From Piezodorus guildinii (Eukaryota > Arthropoda > Insecta > Hemiptera > Pentatomidae), in the NCBI GenBank assembly GCA_023052935.1, contig CM041298.1, forward strand, positions 52,031,313-52,095,312: DNA of 64,000 nt, read 5' to 3'. Below, piece by piece: positions 24,197-35,299 of this stretch. Numbering within the stretch: position 1 is the first letter of the stretch; every line of letters starts with the position of its first letter. Made by a program: the position numbers and the translations under genes. The notes below the pieces were generated by a model. The model was given only the letters and a program-made list of their open reading frames with translations, made no database searches and was not told the DNA's origin.

Positions 24197-24790
24197 TTTT
24201 TTTTTTTTTTTTATTTATTAATTGATATTTACAACTCTATAGGAAAAATACAAGTAAATGTGAAAAAAAAATAACAATTGGCTTGAAAAGTCTTGTGAAG
24301 TAGCTACCCAGCGGTAGCATTTCAATGTTTATGTCAATAGCAGGTCTTGAGGCCACCGGCTTTTCAGGCGCCTCCGAGAATTATCGTGAATAGATGGGAC
24401 GGACAAGCGGGTTTGAGTGGGCTGGTAGTTTGGAATTATATGAGGTATATCTAGTTCTGGCTAAGTCTGCAACTAAAGGAATATTCAGGTCTTTATGGAT
24501 AGTTTTATTAGTGACAAAATACGGAGCATTTAGGATCTTTCGGAGGATTTTGGATTGCAATGATTGGATGCGGGAGGAATTTGATGGCTTGGTGGATCCC
24601 CATAGCTCCAATACCATATGTCCAAATAGGTCTAATAATGGTTATGTAAATTAGTTTTTTGTAGTAGATTGGAAGCTTTGAACGTTTGTCAAGTAAGTGT
24701 TGTAACAATCGGTATCTGCGAGCAGTTTCTTGTGTTTTCAGTCTGGTGTGAGGGTACGAATTACAGTTAAATCCGAAAATAAAGCAATTT
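24197..24790 (-). mobile_element. Jockey-clade LINE 3' fragment (family J-B)
   Basis: Minus-strand frames interrupted by shifts read LLDKRSKLPIYYKK, RPIWTYG, then ELWGSTKPSN...IQSLQSKILRKILNAPYFVTN and DLNIP, which is the thumb and C-terminal region of Jockey-type ORF2. They are followed by '...ctgaaaagccggtggcctc' (the RRRLKSRWPQDLL ending). A 3' UTR containing 'gaaatgctaccgctgggtag' ends in an A-run (T-run at 24197-24213 on plus). It is truncated at the 5' side near 24790. The copy at 31200-31893 is the closest relative. Confidence 0.8.
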
Positions 24791-24799
24791 TCTTATTGA

Positions 24800-25715
24800 T
24801 AAAATAAATAAATAGACCAGATTATTTAATTTTTAATATTTTTTCTTCTTCCAATAAATTAACGTAGAACATATTTATATGTATACAATTACTTACAAAT
24901 TTCATCAAGTCAAATTTTTTTTTTTTTATACATTAATATAAACTTATAGAATACTTTCTGACTTTAGATTATTTTTAGTTTGAATAATGAATCATTGTAA
25001 TCAACTTAAAAAAAATAAAAAATGCTATAGAAAAATAATAGTTCTTTAGGGCTAATCGATAGAAAATTAAATTTCCTACAAAACCAAAAACGAATCAATG
25101 AAATCGTTAAACAAATCGCAGAGATAAGACGTTTTGAACTTAGCAGTGGTGATTATAAGTTGATAATGTTGCTGCTTTGATTAATTTATCCCTATGCATA
25201 TATGTTGATTATCTAAACAGGTAACTTAATAGTTATTTTATTTAAGTCTTCCAGCCAGCTTCACTACTCTATTTCCTTATTTTAATTCTTTATTTTGAGT
25301 TATTATTTTAATAAAGATTAAGGTATGGCACAAGGTAATAATTTAAATAATAAATTATTTTTAATTACTATAAATTAGTTCAACAAGCAAAAAAATTAGA
25401 TGGACTTTTAACAGACTATTAAGTGCAGGTCGAATTGGAATTTGTTTCTTGATGGACCTACTAGTGAATATAGACCTTCCCACTCTGACAAAAATTGGTT
25501 GGTAATCTGGACAAGCCGGTCTTGATTTGGATTAGAAAGAACGTTTAAAATAACACATTTTTAGATATTTATGACTTAATGGCGTATACAATGTTGGATC
25601 ATTTTTGAGTTATTTTTTACCACATCAATCCCATATTCCCAAAAGCTTCCATGCGACCCATCTGAAAACCAACATAGCCAAAACAGAGGCTACGCACTTT
25701 TTATTATTGCGCTAG
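24800..25715. other. AT-rich DNA with no recognisable gene
   Basis: Plain AT-rich sequence with short T-runs. I see no coding, RNA or repeat signature. Confidence 0.45.
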
Positions 25716-25719
25716 AGTC

Positions 25720-26000
25720 GCCTACTAATTAAGGCAGGCAATAGAGACATGAGGCCAGAGCGCAGGTCGTAGGTATGAGGCCGTCGTTAAAATGTTTCTC
25801 TATAAGGACTGCTCCTATTGGCTGCCAATTAGATCTAAGGCTAATGTGGACCAATTAGGAAAGGTCTAGTAGACCGTTCGGCCAATCAGGTGGCTATTTA
25901 TACTCAAAGGTTTTATTCCGATACCTCAATAGGTCACCGCCTTTAGAGACGGCTGTAGCAATGTAGTCCAACTTCTGGGTCGCCTAGTAACATTACCAAA
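25720..26000. other. G+C-rich island, possible regulatory element
   Basis: A block of balanced composition contains repeated CCAAT/ATTGG words ('tcctattggctgccaatt', 'ggaccaattaggaaagg', 'cggccaatcaggtggc') and a 'ctatttatactc' TATA-like word. CCAAT boxes next to a TATA-like box can mark a promoter, but no downstream open frame supports this. It is single copy in the window. Confidence 0.35.
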
Positions 26001-26014
26001 TTATTTCTTTTATT

Positions 26015-26503
26015 ACTTCCACATACGTATATATGAAATGCTGAGCAAGGAAAAGTATTTCGATCGTGAAAAGTTTTGAATCTGAGTTTTTAACGTAAAT
26101 GCACGTTTTAGTATATGACCAAGTTCCGCAAGTAAAGTTCGATAACGACAACTTTTATAACACTGAAATTTCATATTTTAGAAGCGCATATGGCTGAGAT
26201 GTTTCAGAAAATTATTCAACAAAATAAGGGCCACTTTAGGTATTTTGACGATTTTCTCAATAACGATTTTAATTAAACTGGCTGAATCAATGTAAAATTA
26301 AACAATATTTTTATTATGTAGGTTCCATTCTGGTTAAAATTTTCTGACAGGGCTTAAATGCTGATTTAAATTTTCTTTCTCTGAAGTACCTTTGATTTTG
26401 TAGATTCCAAAAAGTAAAGCATATCGTCTTATTAGCGTTAATTTAAAACGGCTAAATATACAAATTTAACGAACTACATTACCAACTAAAGGAGAAAAGA
26501 GCA

Positions 26504-26548
<45 letters not shown>

Positions 26549-26687
26549 ATTTATATTTAAAATCTAAAACACATGTTCACAAGGAAACTTAATATAACTT
26601 TCACTTTATTTAATAGTTTTTAAATTTATTTTAACAACCGAAGTAAGTGAAAGTACTGTGTTGACAGCACCAGATGTAAAAAAAAAT
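26015..26687 (-). mobile_element. Helitron-like (HINE-type) element, old copy H5
   Basis: This copy aligns in order with H2 ('aaaagtatttcgatcgtgaa', 'ctgacagggcttaaatgctg', 'accaactaaaggagaaaa', 'gaagtaagtgaaagt', 'acagcaccagat') but is heavily diverged. It has lost the TG microsatellite and has gained an (AT)n run at about 26508-26545. It shows that the family has been active over a long time. Confidence 0.7.
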
Positions 26688-26972
26688 CATTTTAAACTAT
26701 CAGAAAGTTTACGAAACAAAATGGCGTAGTATTTTATAAAGGTCAAGAGAGCAGCTGAACCTCCTACGATCAACCCTTAACCAATTTTAGAGCAATTTCA
26801 CGGACGACCGAGCCCGATCGAAGCCTGCACATTTGCATTCGCTGCCCCAGTAGAGGGGTTGTCTTTGTACTTGAACATATGCTCTCTATCGCCTATCATC
26901 TCCTGGTCGATAATAGCAGGCAATATTCCTCATCGTCTTATATCGAAAATTCTAATCTAATTTCAGACATGA

Positions 26973-26985
26973 TTATATATATATA

Positions 26986-27034
<49 letters not shown>
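26973..27034. repeat. (AT)n microsatellite
   Basis: AT dinucleotide run of about 60 bp with one interruption, next to a short moderately G+C-rich stretch (26750-26900) that I cannot assign. Confidence 0.9.
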
Positions 27035-27039
<5 letters not shown>

Positions 27040-27362
27040 CACCGCATCTGCGAGTTATGTCATATGAAAATGATAGTTCTCTCCTCAAAATGAAGGTGAT
27101 AAAACTGACAATAGAGTTCTCCTTTTCAATTCAATGGTTGAGGGTAAGCTGAGCTAGGAAGGCTTACTTAAGAAACAATGATGGCAACATCGACTTTTTT
27201 AAATCAAACCTAACAAGACTCGGAATATTTTATCCGAACATCTTTGGCATCTTTTAGTAATCCATCTATAGTAAAAATAGATAAATAAAAAATCCTTCTC
27301 TCTTTAAAATTCAAGATTTTATTGTTTAGATAGATCCACATGGAGGACTCTGATTAGAATTA

Positions 27363-27665
27363 AGAGAAACAGCTGGACAGACGATTTGTAGTATTATCCC
27401 GTCTACTTGACAAAAGATCAAAATTATCCCAGAACACCGAAATTACAAAGTACTGAACAAACCCTTTTGAGCATATGGGATAGAGCTCTGACATCCAAAT
27501 AATTCAGTCTCTCCAATCGAAAATACGATTATTTTATCGTATTACGAAAAATCGTAGATGCACCGTTTTATATAACCAACGAATTATTTCGCAAGGACTT
27601 AGATATACTCACAGTTTCACACAAAACCACAGAATATTATATAAAATTTCACGATAGACTGACTT
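27363..27665 (+). mobile_element. Decayed Jockey-type LINE ORF2 fragment
   Basis: A broken plus-strand frame reads LSRLLDKRSKLSQN, then IIQSLQSKI, then phrases matching the IVNAPYYV...DL region. These are the same landmarks, in the same order, as the thumb-to-C-terminus of the J-A and J-B copies. Multiple stops and frameshifts show it is dead. A T-run of over 20 bp begins about 70 bp downstream (27737). Confidence 0.65.
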
Positions 27666-28560
27666 AGAACATGAATCCATAGGCCCGAACACTTAAATCC
27701 ACCACCATTACATATTTCCTTGATGCAAATATCATTTTTTTTTTTTTTTTTTTTTTTTTGCAGAAGCCAAATAGCATTTTGGAGAGAAGCAATTGTAAAT
27801 AAATAAATTTTTTAAATGAGTAGAATGCAAAAACCAAATTTACTAGTTCTATCCTTGTTATCATAAACCACCATTAATTTTGTTTAAAAGTTCAGTAGAT
27901 TATAATTTAATTGTCTAAACCTTTTTAATTTATTAAAATGTCAGAAATTATAAATTACTGAAGATAGAGGAAAAAAATAGAATGTCCTGGAATCAGGAAT
28001 TTTTATTTGAATTATTTCGATAAAAATTGAATGAAACAGTAAAGAAGTCCATAATAGGTGCTTTTGGTTTATTATTTTCAATAATGAACCTTTGTAAAAA
28101 AAAAATAAATAAAATTCACCCCCCTCAAAATTGTTTGTCGGGAGATACGAATTTGTGAAGACGAAATTACCTGTAGTCATAGGCCGTTTTCCTTTGAATA
28201 ATTTATCACTTTCCATAGAATTAATTGTCTGTGAAGCTATATAAACTATTATACCCTTATATATTTATTTAAAAATAATAAACCAATGTGTAATAATTTG
28301 CAGATGTTTTTTTATTCATTTTATGATATACTAGCCGTTTAGAGTATAAAAGTATTAGGTAATAATAAACTAGAGTAATTATTTGCAGCACTGTTATTAG
28401 AATAAGGAAAAGTTGCATGAATTGAAATTTTTACTAACCATGGCCCATTCATAATTAATACTTTGAAATAGTCAACGGCAGATATAGAAAAGCAGTAATA
28501 ATTAACTTTTTATTTATTTTGTATACCTTCATCAGGAGTTTTGTACACAGTAAAAACCAA

Positions 28561-28803
28561 TTTAAGGCCCATGGTTTCGGGTTCGAACATGGCAGGTGAT
28601 CCTAGATCCTAAAAAAATCTTTGATTATGCCGTCCTTCGGAGGGGACGTAAAATGGTGGTCCCGAGCCTGTGCGATGTCAGGTAATCGTTAAAGATCCTT
28701 ATCCGAATAAAATCTTGATAGGTAAAATTTATGACACCTACTGTAGCATTGTCCGATTTGGCACAGTTGCACAAAAGTTTTAAATGAATAAAGAAACAAC
28801 AAA
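28561..28803 (+). mobile_element. tRNA-derived SINE, family SINE-B
   Basis: A clear box B ('gggttcgaacatgg', about 28578) is followed by the family's body: 'tgattatgccgtccttcgga', 'tcccgagcctgtgcgatgtc', 'gatccttatccgaat', 'actgtagcattgtccgattt', and the tail 'aaatgaataaagaaacaac'. The left part of the tRNA-like head is missing or eroded. Confidence 0.8.
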
Positions 28804-29204
28804 TTTATGTTACAATTTTTTTTATTGGCCTAATGCTTCGACAAACATTTCCTTCCTTAAAATAGATCTACGATTACACCCATTGTATATCTACTCTAAC
28901 ATGAAAGTAAACCTAAGATATATTTTTTTGTGTCCAATTTGACTAATAATTAATGGTAATTTATATATATATATATATACACATATACTATAAAACTAGA
29001 ACCTAGAACTAGGGACAGCGATAGAAAACATCTTAAGTGGAGTGGGGTGCTATCTATTTTATCTCGAAGGTTCTGATAAACCTTTCTCAATGGCAATCTT
29101 TTTAACTAGGCGTAGATAAACCATCATCTAAAAACTCGAGTAGTTCGTTGAAGAATTATATTGAATTAAACCAGTTTCGTTTATTTGTTTATGTTTTTAT
29201 TCTT

Positions 29205-29450
29205 TGTTTATTCTTTAAACGCTACTTTCATGCTGGTGTGATTAATCAAACAATGCTGCAATGGGAGTTCTAAATTTTGCTTATAAAGGTTTTATTAGGA
29301 TGGAGATCTTTAAAAAGTATTAGTTATAGCACAGGCTCGAAACTACCTTTTTACGTCACCTCCGAAGAACGGCATTACTAAACGTTTTAATGCCAATAAA
29401 AGATCTTATGGCAACCTGTCAGGTTTGAACCAACCAAAAATATTAGTTAT
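29205..29450 (-). mobile_element. SINE-B, minus-strand copy
   Basis: The blocks appear in reversed order and complemented: the 'ttattctttaaacg' tail, 'gctgcaatgggagttctaaa', 'ttattaggatggagatcttt', 'gcacaggctcgaaac', 'acgtcacctccgaagaacgg', then box B near 29428 ('caggtttgaacc'). Confidence 0.75.
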
Positions 29451-29459
29451 AATAAAACA

Positions 29460-30960
29460 AGGAATATTTATCAAAAAGCCTCGCAAAATTTGACGTTAAG
29501 ATGGTATGCATTACTCATTTTACGTTTTAAATACAAATGGCTAATTTTAAGCTAAATAATGAATATTTACTAATTTTTAATACATGTTTTTACCGCACTT
29601 GAAGGTTTTTTATTATTTTTTATAACATAAGAAAAAGTTCATTAGTCCATTGAGTTAAGTTCTTCATAAAGAAATCTCTATGTATCTTTGCATTTTTTTT
29701 ATTTGCATATTTTTGTTTTATTTGATAAAAATACAGGATCATTAACACTTCACCACGACAATATGATTCTCCAAATATTTAGTCATATTCTAGACAATAT
29801 ATCATTACATGATCAATTTTAAACAGTGTATTTTAAAAGCATATCTCTTATGTAAAAAAACCTAAACAAACTTTCTCTTAAATTCGGTAAAATATTGAAT
29901 ATTCTCCGTGGGCAGCCCAAACTACTGTAAGGTAGGTAATAGAGACAGACAGTTATGTAGTGTTGTTAACATAAATCTTATCATTATTACCATCTGGAAA
30001 CATTAACATAAAGAACCAGCCTGGCCCACCTCAGACCGTTCTCTCAGTCCATTTCCGATTTATTTCATTTCCGATCCTCTGCCTGTCTGTATAAATTTTC
30101 TTCCACAATATCTCAGATATTTTATTACTATTGATGACAGTAAATTATCAACTATTGAAAGAATGCTTTAGTGAAATTGGTTTACTTGGTTTCGGTACAA
30201 ATGGAAATTATCTCATTAATCCGAAAATATAAACAAAACTATTCCTGCTAATTTATAAAATATTCAACTGTTCTTTTTTTTTTTTCACAGACGATATACA
30301 ATAATATATCAACAAAAAAAATCTTAAATTTGAAAGATATTATTTATAATAAAAAGTATTATTTTCGTTATTTTTAAACATCCATGGTAATTTATAATCA
30401 TTTAAGTTCGACTTCATCATTTCGAGCATGGCCATGTTTCCATTTTCTTTACAGATTTTGAGAGGCTATGAATATTTATTAGTGGACGGTTTCGAAACAA
30501 GTTTATAAGAACAGATATTTCTATGTCAGATATATTTGATAATAGATATAATTATATTAGCAAACGATTTTATTTTTAGCACAATCAGATGACTACAAGA
30601 ACTTCGTATAACTAAACACCATTATTTGAAGAGAATACAAAAATATATACTGTGGTAGATTAAAAATAAATAAATGAATTAAAACAATGAAAACATAACA
30701 TATATAATAAATGATAATTATAAATTGAAAAATACTGATTAATTAGAGCTGTTAATCTTCTAAGCCACGGACAGCGTTCATAGACAGCAGGACCAAACAA
30801 GTAAAATATTTATGCCATTTTAACTAAGCCTGTATCATCTGAGAGGCCAGTCTCTGTAATTCCTTTAAAACAGTTTTCTCAGTAAAGTGGATAGGATTTT
30901 AATAGTTTTACCTAAAATTATATTATTTAATATTAGATCAATTTTTATATCTAAAACACT
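29460..30960. other. AT-rich DNA with no recognisable gene
   Basis: AT-rich sequence containing one more mixed block at about 29900-30110 ('accagcctggcccacctcag'), which could be a small conserved element. No coding evidence was found. Confidence 0.4.
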
Positions 30961-30963
30961 TAA

Positions 30964-31200
30964 TTCATCATCATCATCATCAATGGCGCAACAACCCAAT
31001 TAATGAGTCAGGGCCTCCTCCAGAAGTCTTCTCCATCTCTCCCTATCATGGGCAGCTGCAGTCCAATCAGAACTCTTGAATCGCTTGTGACTCCGTCTCC
31101 CCAACGCAGTTAAGGTCTTACGATACCTCTTGGTCCATAGATTTGTTCAGACATCAGTGTCTTGGGCATGCTCTCTTCTAACATTCTGGCGATTTGAATT
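30964..31200 (-). mobile_element. LINE 3' end with (GAT)n tail (RTE-like C-terminus)
   Basis: On the minus strand a frame reads KTLTALGRRSHKRF...WTAAAHDRERWRRLLEEA followed by a stop. It then ends in about five GAT repeats (ATC repeats at 30966-30983 on plus). The DRxxWRxLL motif is the usual last element of RTE-type and related LINE ORF2 proteins. Only about 235 bp remain. The neighbouring J-B fragment begins right at its 5' side (about 31200), so the two elements abut. Confidence 0.65.
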
Positions 31201-31893
31201 AAAATAAATCCCACCAAATCACCTTCACTCTACAACGTAAACCTATGACTTCCTGTTCTGTCGTTTCCTTTAATCATGCCCCTCTTCATCACTGTAGACC
31301 AATAGACCAAATACGATACCTTGGACTTCATCTTAACAAACGTCTTACATGGAATCCTCATACAAGACTTAAACGACAAGAAACTGCTCCTAGATGTCGA
31401 ATATTAAAACACTTACTTGACAAACGATCAAAACTCTCTCTTTACTACAAAAAAACTCATTTAAACAATCATTTCAGGCCTATTTGGACTTATGGCATTG
31501 AGCTATGAGGGTCCACTAGATCATCGAATTCCTCCCGCATTCAAAACTTGCAATCCAAAATCCTTCAAAAAATCCTCGAAGCTCCTTACTTGGTTACCAT
31601 AAACTCATCCATAGATACCTGAATATCCCAATACTTGCAGAAATAGCCCAAAAAAGATACACCTCATTTCATTCCAAATTATCCACTCATACAAACCCGC
31701 TTGTCCGTAACATCTTATTTATCCGAGGCGTCTGAAAAGCCGGTGGTCTCGAGACCTGCTGATCAAATAAACTTTGAAGTGCTACCGCTGGATAAATTTT
31801 TCTTAAGATTGTTTCAATCCAATTTTCTAGGAATAGCTCATTTACTTATTATATTATCTACAGTTGTAAATTTCAATAAAAGATTTTTTTTTA
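31200..31893 (+). mobile_element. Jockey-clade LINE 3' fragment (family J-B)
   Basis: A frame at 31245-31508 reads DQIRYLGLHLNKRLTWNPH, TRLKRQET, LLDKRSKLSLYYKK and RPIWTYGIEL, matching the RT thumb region of Jockey LINEs. It is then broken by a stop and shifts. LQSKILQKILEAPYLVT and the final 'ctgaaaagccggtggtctc' region follow. The 3' UTR 'gaagtgctaccgctggataa' ends '...ttgtaaatttcaataaaaga' at about 31890. The catalytic RT core is absent. It is inactive. Confidence 0.8.
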
Positions 31894-32214
31894 GATAAAA
31901 TAAAATATAGATTAATAAAAATATCTTAAATACTCACTTAAAATGGGAGTCTTTTATAGGGAGAATAAGAGAAAGTTAAAAATTATAATTATGCCTTTAG
32001 TGGAAAAATTAATCAGCGACTTTCTACCAGTTATCAATTCTGAGTTAATGTCATTCTAAAATAAAAAAATCGGGATTTTAAAGAAGCTGATATAACATTT
32101 CCACTCGGATGAGGTTCTTAAGGTCCAATTTTAAGCTCTGAATTTTTATGATCAGCTTCTTTCACAGATTGTGTAGGTATGTACTATTGGATATAATGGA
32201 GCCGTATTAAATTG

Positions 32215-32630
32215 AGATGAGATCAAAGATGTCGCGTCACACGGGTGAAGAGCCTGCCGTTGAAGCCGCGCCAAAATTTAAAATGAGTAAGATTTAGGGG
32301 TCAATTTCAAGGCGAGAAGGCGCTATTTGGACGTTGATATAGAGCGGTGAACGGAAGGGTGCGACGAGACAATATTGCCGCCCTGTTTATACCGCTCCTT
32401 GGCCGAGGGCCAGCACAATGCCACGGCTTCCCTTTCATTCGCCATATTTATAAATAGTTTATTTAATACTTTGTTTATTTTATATTTCTCCTCCGCCGCA
32501 GCAATGGCAGTAAAATATCCTATTTAATAAAGGTGGCAGTTGGCTTGAATATCACTCAGGCAGGGCTGCCAACTTAGACTGGACCCATTTAACTTGTTGG
32601 GCTTTATAGCCGGTACTAGGCAACGCCAAC
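32215..32630. other. G+C-rich island, possible regulatory element
   Basis: Mixed-composition sequence ('gaagagcctgccgttgaagc', 'ttataccgctccttggccga') with AT-rich words 'tttataaatagtttatttaa' in its middle and 'ctccgccgcagcaatggc' near the end. Single copy, with no protein-like frame. It resembles a conserved non-coding element; an untranslated exon cannot be excluded. Confidence 0.35.
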
Positions 32631-32859
32631 ACTGTTGAGAGATATTTTAGATCGCAAAATGTTATCTTTTTCCTAAATCGGATTTACGAGTTTAAGCGTG
32701 TAATTTTTTTTTTTTTTATAAATACTAATATACATGTACTGTATGATATATACCTTGTAAGCCTTGATACAACTTTCTTTTTTTTTTATTATATTTCTAC
32801 TTTATGATGAGTAATAATATTTTAATATTGAGTAAGCTTACCTTAATCTACATTAAGCT

Positions 32860-33330
32860 CTCTGTGAGCTTAAACCAAGTACCCTCTCTTGAACCAATTT
32901 CCACTTATGCCCACGCTTCCTGAACGTTTCTCTTACATCTTCCTCCCTGGTGGTCCGAAGTCTGTCTTAAGGCCATTGTCTTTCTACTTGTATTTCATAG
33001 GTCATCTTAGCAGCCCTCCCCGGATTCGTTCCAAGGAAGTGTCCAAAGCAACTCAGCTTATTTTCCTCCAGAATAATTCCCAGTGACTGTATCTCATGGA
33101 TTGACCTGATAGTCGTATTCCGATAATATCTCTCCGTTCTTCCCTTCAACATTTAAGTATCTTCATTCGTTGGATTTGGCCTGTTGGATCCAGGACTCGT
33201 AGAAAAGAATAGGCATCAAAGTCGACCTAACAATTTTCTTTCATTTTCACCTCTATTTGGTTGAAGAAGCCTTTCCTAACTGAAACATTGTTTCATCTAC
33301 ATCAGAAGAGGAAAATATACATTTTCTTAA
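32860..33330 (-). mobile_element. LINE ORF2 C-terminal fragment (RTE-like)
   Basis: Minus-strand frames read RNTTIRSIHEIQSLGIILEE then NKLSCFGHFL, a typical 'IRWFGHxxRM' region. A further stretch gives GRLRTTREEDVRETFRKRGH with KW after it, matching the GRPRTTW...RG..W region near the end of RTE-type ORF2. One internal stop (the P-stop-G junction at about 32965) marks it as dead. A long A-run follows at 33355-33375. Confidence 0.65.
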
Positions 33331-33963
33331 ATCAGTGGATTTGGTACCTTAATTAAAAAAAAAAAAAAAAAAAATCCATATCCTTGACCTTACTCAGCGC
33401 TCTTCCGTACTTACCCTAAACACAAGATCTCAACCTACCGATTAATATTAACCCTCTTATAGAACTCCTTTCTTTGAAAAATCCTTTATCATCCGTGCTT
33501 CTACACTCCAGACCTTTCTTACCCACCTTCTTCCATAAAGTGATATTTTTAACGACTTTCAAACACCATTTGTGTTTCAAAAATCACAGTCTTAGAGTAT
33601 CTCTGGTGCAGTAAGGTGTTTATTTAGTCCTGTGTTTGTTTAGTGCTACTTATTTCTATTGAAAATTTTAGGCGTTTCCAGTGAAACTCTCTATAACTAT
33701 ACTAAAACTCAATCAGGTAACGCTATAGTCAAGCTTTTATTCCTATCATATAAAAAAAAAAAAGAAATATATATATATTCAGTGAAAAACATTCAAAACA
33801 ATTCAATAAGTCAGAACCGTTGTGTGGCAGTAGTGGGGAGCTATCTGTTTACTCGCACTAATCCCAACAGACTCCGAGAAAAACATACTGTATTGTTATT
33901 ATTGTTAATATTGAGAACTTTTAAATATTTATTTACGTAAATTTCATTATATAATCAATTAAA

Positions 33964-34881
33964 ATGGTTAATTGTAAAGCATGCAATAAATCCGTGGGGC
34001 GTGATGACAAATTAAAAGTTGCTTGCAGTATCTGTCAAAATTTATATCACACAAAGTGTATTAAAATAGATTCAGCGGAATCAGAAGCATTTAAAAAATG
34101 GATTTGTCCTGAATGTGAAACGTCAACACGGACATCGCCAGTCACGGAGCCTTGTTCAATGATTGAACTACTGAGGGCGCTGACGGAGGAAGTTCGTGAA
34201 ATGAAGGCCAGGTTACAGGGAATTGACGAACTTAAGGATATCAAAGAAACGCTGCATAAACAGTCGGAGCTTTCCTATCAAAACATGGAAAGATTACAAA
34301 AAATAGAAAGTCTTCTTCCACAACAAACAGCTCAAGTTGAAAAACTGACTCAGGAAAATAATAATTTAAAAATAAAAATTTTCGACCTGGAAGGCCGTCT
34401 TAATAATACTGAACAAAATAACCTAAATAATACTCTTGAAATTAGAGGCATTCCGGAGAGACCAGGTGAGACTGTTCTGGGAACTATCATCAGCGTCGGT
34501 GCTGGCCTGGGCATCCAGCTCAGCCCAGAAGATCTGGACCACGCGGTGCGTCTCAGGCCAAGAGAGACGGGAAAACCGGGGACCATCGTCGCTCGGTTTG
34601 TTCGTCGGACTGTAAGAGATGACCTCGTTCGGCAACGAAGAATCAAAAGGGACTTCTCTACTCGTCATTTGGGCTGGGAAGAAAATAGTGTCCACCCAAT
34701 CTACATCAGCGACGCGATGACGTCCACTAACCGGCACCTCTACTGGTTAGCCCGTCAGAAAAAGGTATCTGCAAACATAAAATACGTCTGGTTCAGCGGA
34801 GGCAGAGTCAGGTGTCGCAAGTCTGATGGTTACCCAGCTATCATAATAAATAAACCATCTGACTTAGATGTTTTCAGTTGA
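33964..34881 (+). CDS. LINE ORF1 protein: PHD finger, coiled coil, FP25K-like domain
   Basis: This 305-codon ORF1 is intact, with ATG in good context (aaaATGG). Residues 4-51 form a C4HC3 PHD finger: C4/C7, C21/C24, H29/C32 and C48/C51, with the conserved W46 two residues before C48. Residues about 66-155 are heptad-rich and charged, ending in NNLKIKIFDLEGRLNN, consistent with a trimerising coiled coil. Residues about 157-305 (LEIRGIPE..., AVRLRPRETGKPGTIVARF, YISDAMTSTNRHLYW) resemble the C-terminal domain of baculovirus FP25K-type and LINE ORF1 proteins. ORF1 proteins bind element RNA and accompany it to the nucleus. Binding of a histone tail by the PHD finger is possible but not shown. The frame has no breaks, which is notable beside a frameshifted ORF2. 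Confidence 0.85.
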   Translation: MVNCKACNKSVGRDDKLKVACSICQNLYHTKCIKIDSAESEAFKKWICPECETSTRTSPVTEPCSMIELLRALTEEVREMKARLQGIDELKDIKETLHKQSELSYQNMERLQKIESLLPQQTAQVEKLTQENNNLKIKIFDLEGRLNNTEQNNLNNTLEIRGIPERPGETVLGTIISVGAGLGIQLSPEDLDHAVRLRPRETGKPGTIVARFVRRTVRDDLVRQRRIKRDFSTRHLGWEENSVHPIYISDAMTSTNRHLYWLARQKKVSANIKYVWFSGGRVRCRKSDGYPAIIINKPSDLDVFS

Positions 34882-35299
34882 ATTATGAGATCAAGTCACC
34901 ACAAGATTATTTATTTATTTATACTTTTTTTCATTTTTTTTACTGAGGACATTTTTTTTGTGTTAATTTTTGTTCTTATATGGTACATCACTAAAGTTAC
35001 TTTCCTTTATTGGAAAGCAACTATAATTATTCTAAATCAAGAATTTTTAAATCATCATGTTATATTAATTTTTTTTCGAGTATATTACGGTTATCTGTCT
35101 GTTGGAGCTATAATATTCTTTGTTGAATATTCCAATTATTTCATCCAAATTATTCATAGGACTCTCACTTACTTATTTCATCTATCATTTTATAACTTCA
35201 TACAGATTGACCTTGAAATTATACATACCTTTAAAATTTGCTATAACCTATTTCCTGGCCTCCGACCTTTTCTCTGCTATTCCATATCCCACCTCAGTT

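Noticed and set aside
33659..33940. 93-codon ORF upstream of LINE ORF1
   Set aside because: It lies in the LINE 5' region, translates to K/I/L-rich sequence with a tract of Lys, and has no resemblance to a protein family.
34047..34737. Minus-strand frames of 65-104 codons over ORF1
   Set aside because: They are antisense shadows of the PHD-finger ORF1, which has clear domain structure.
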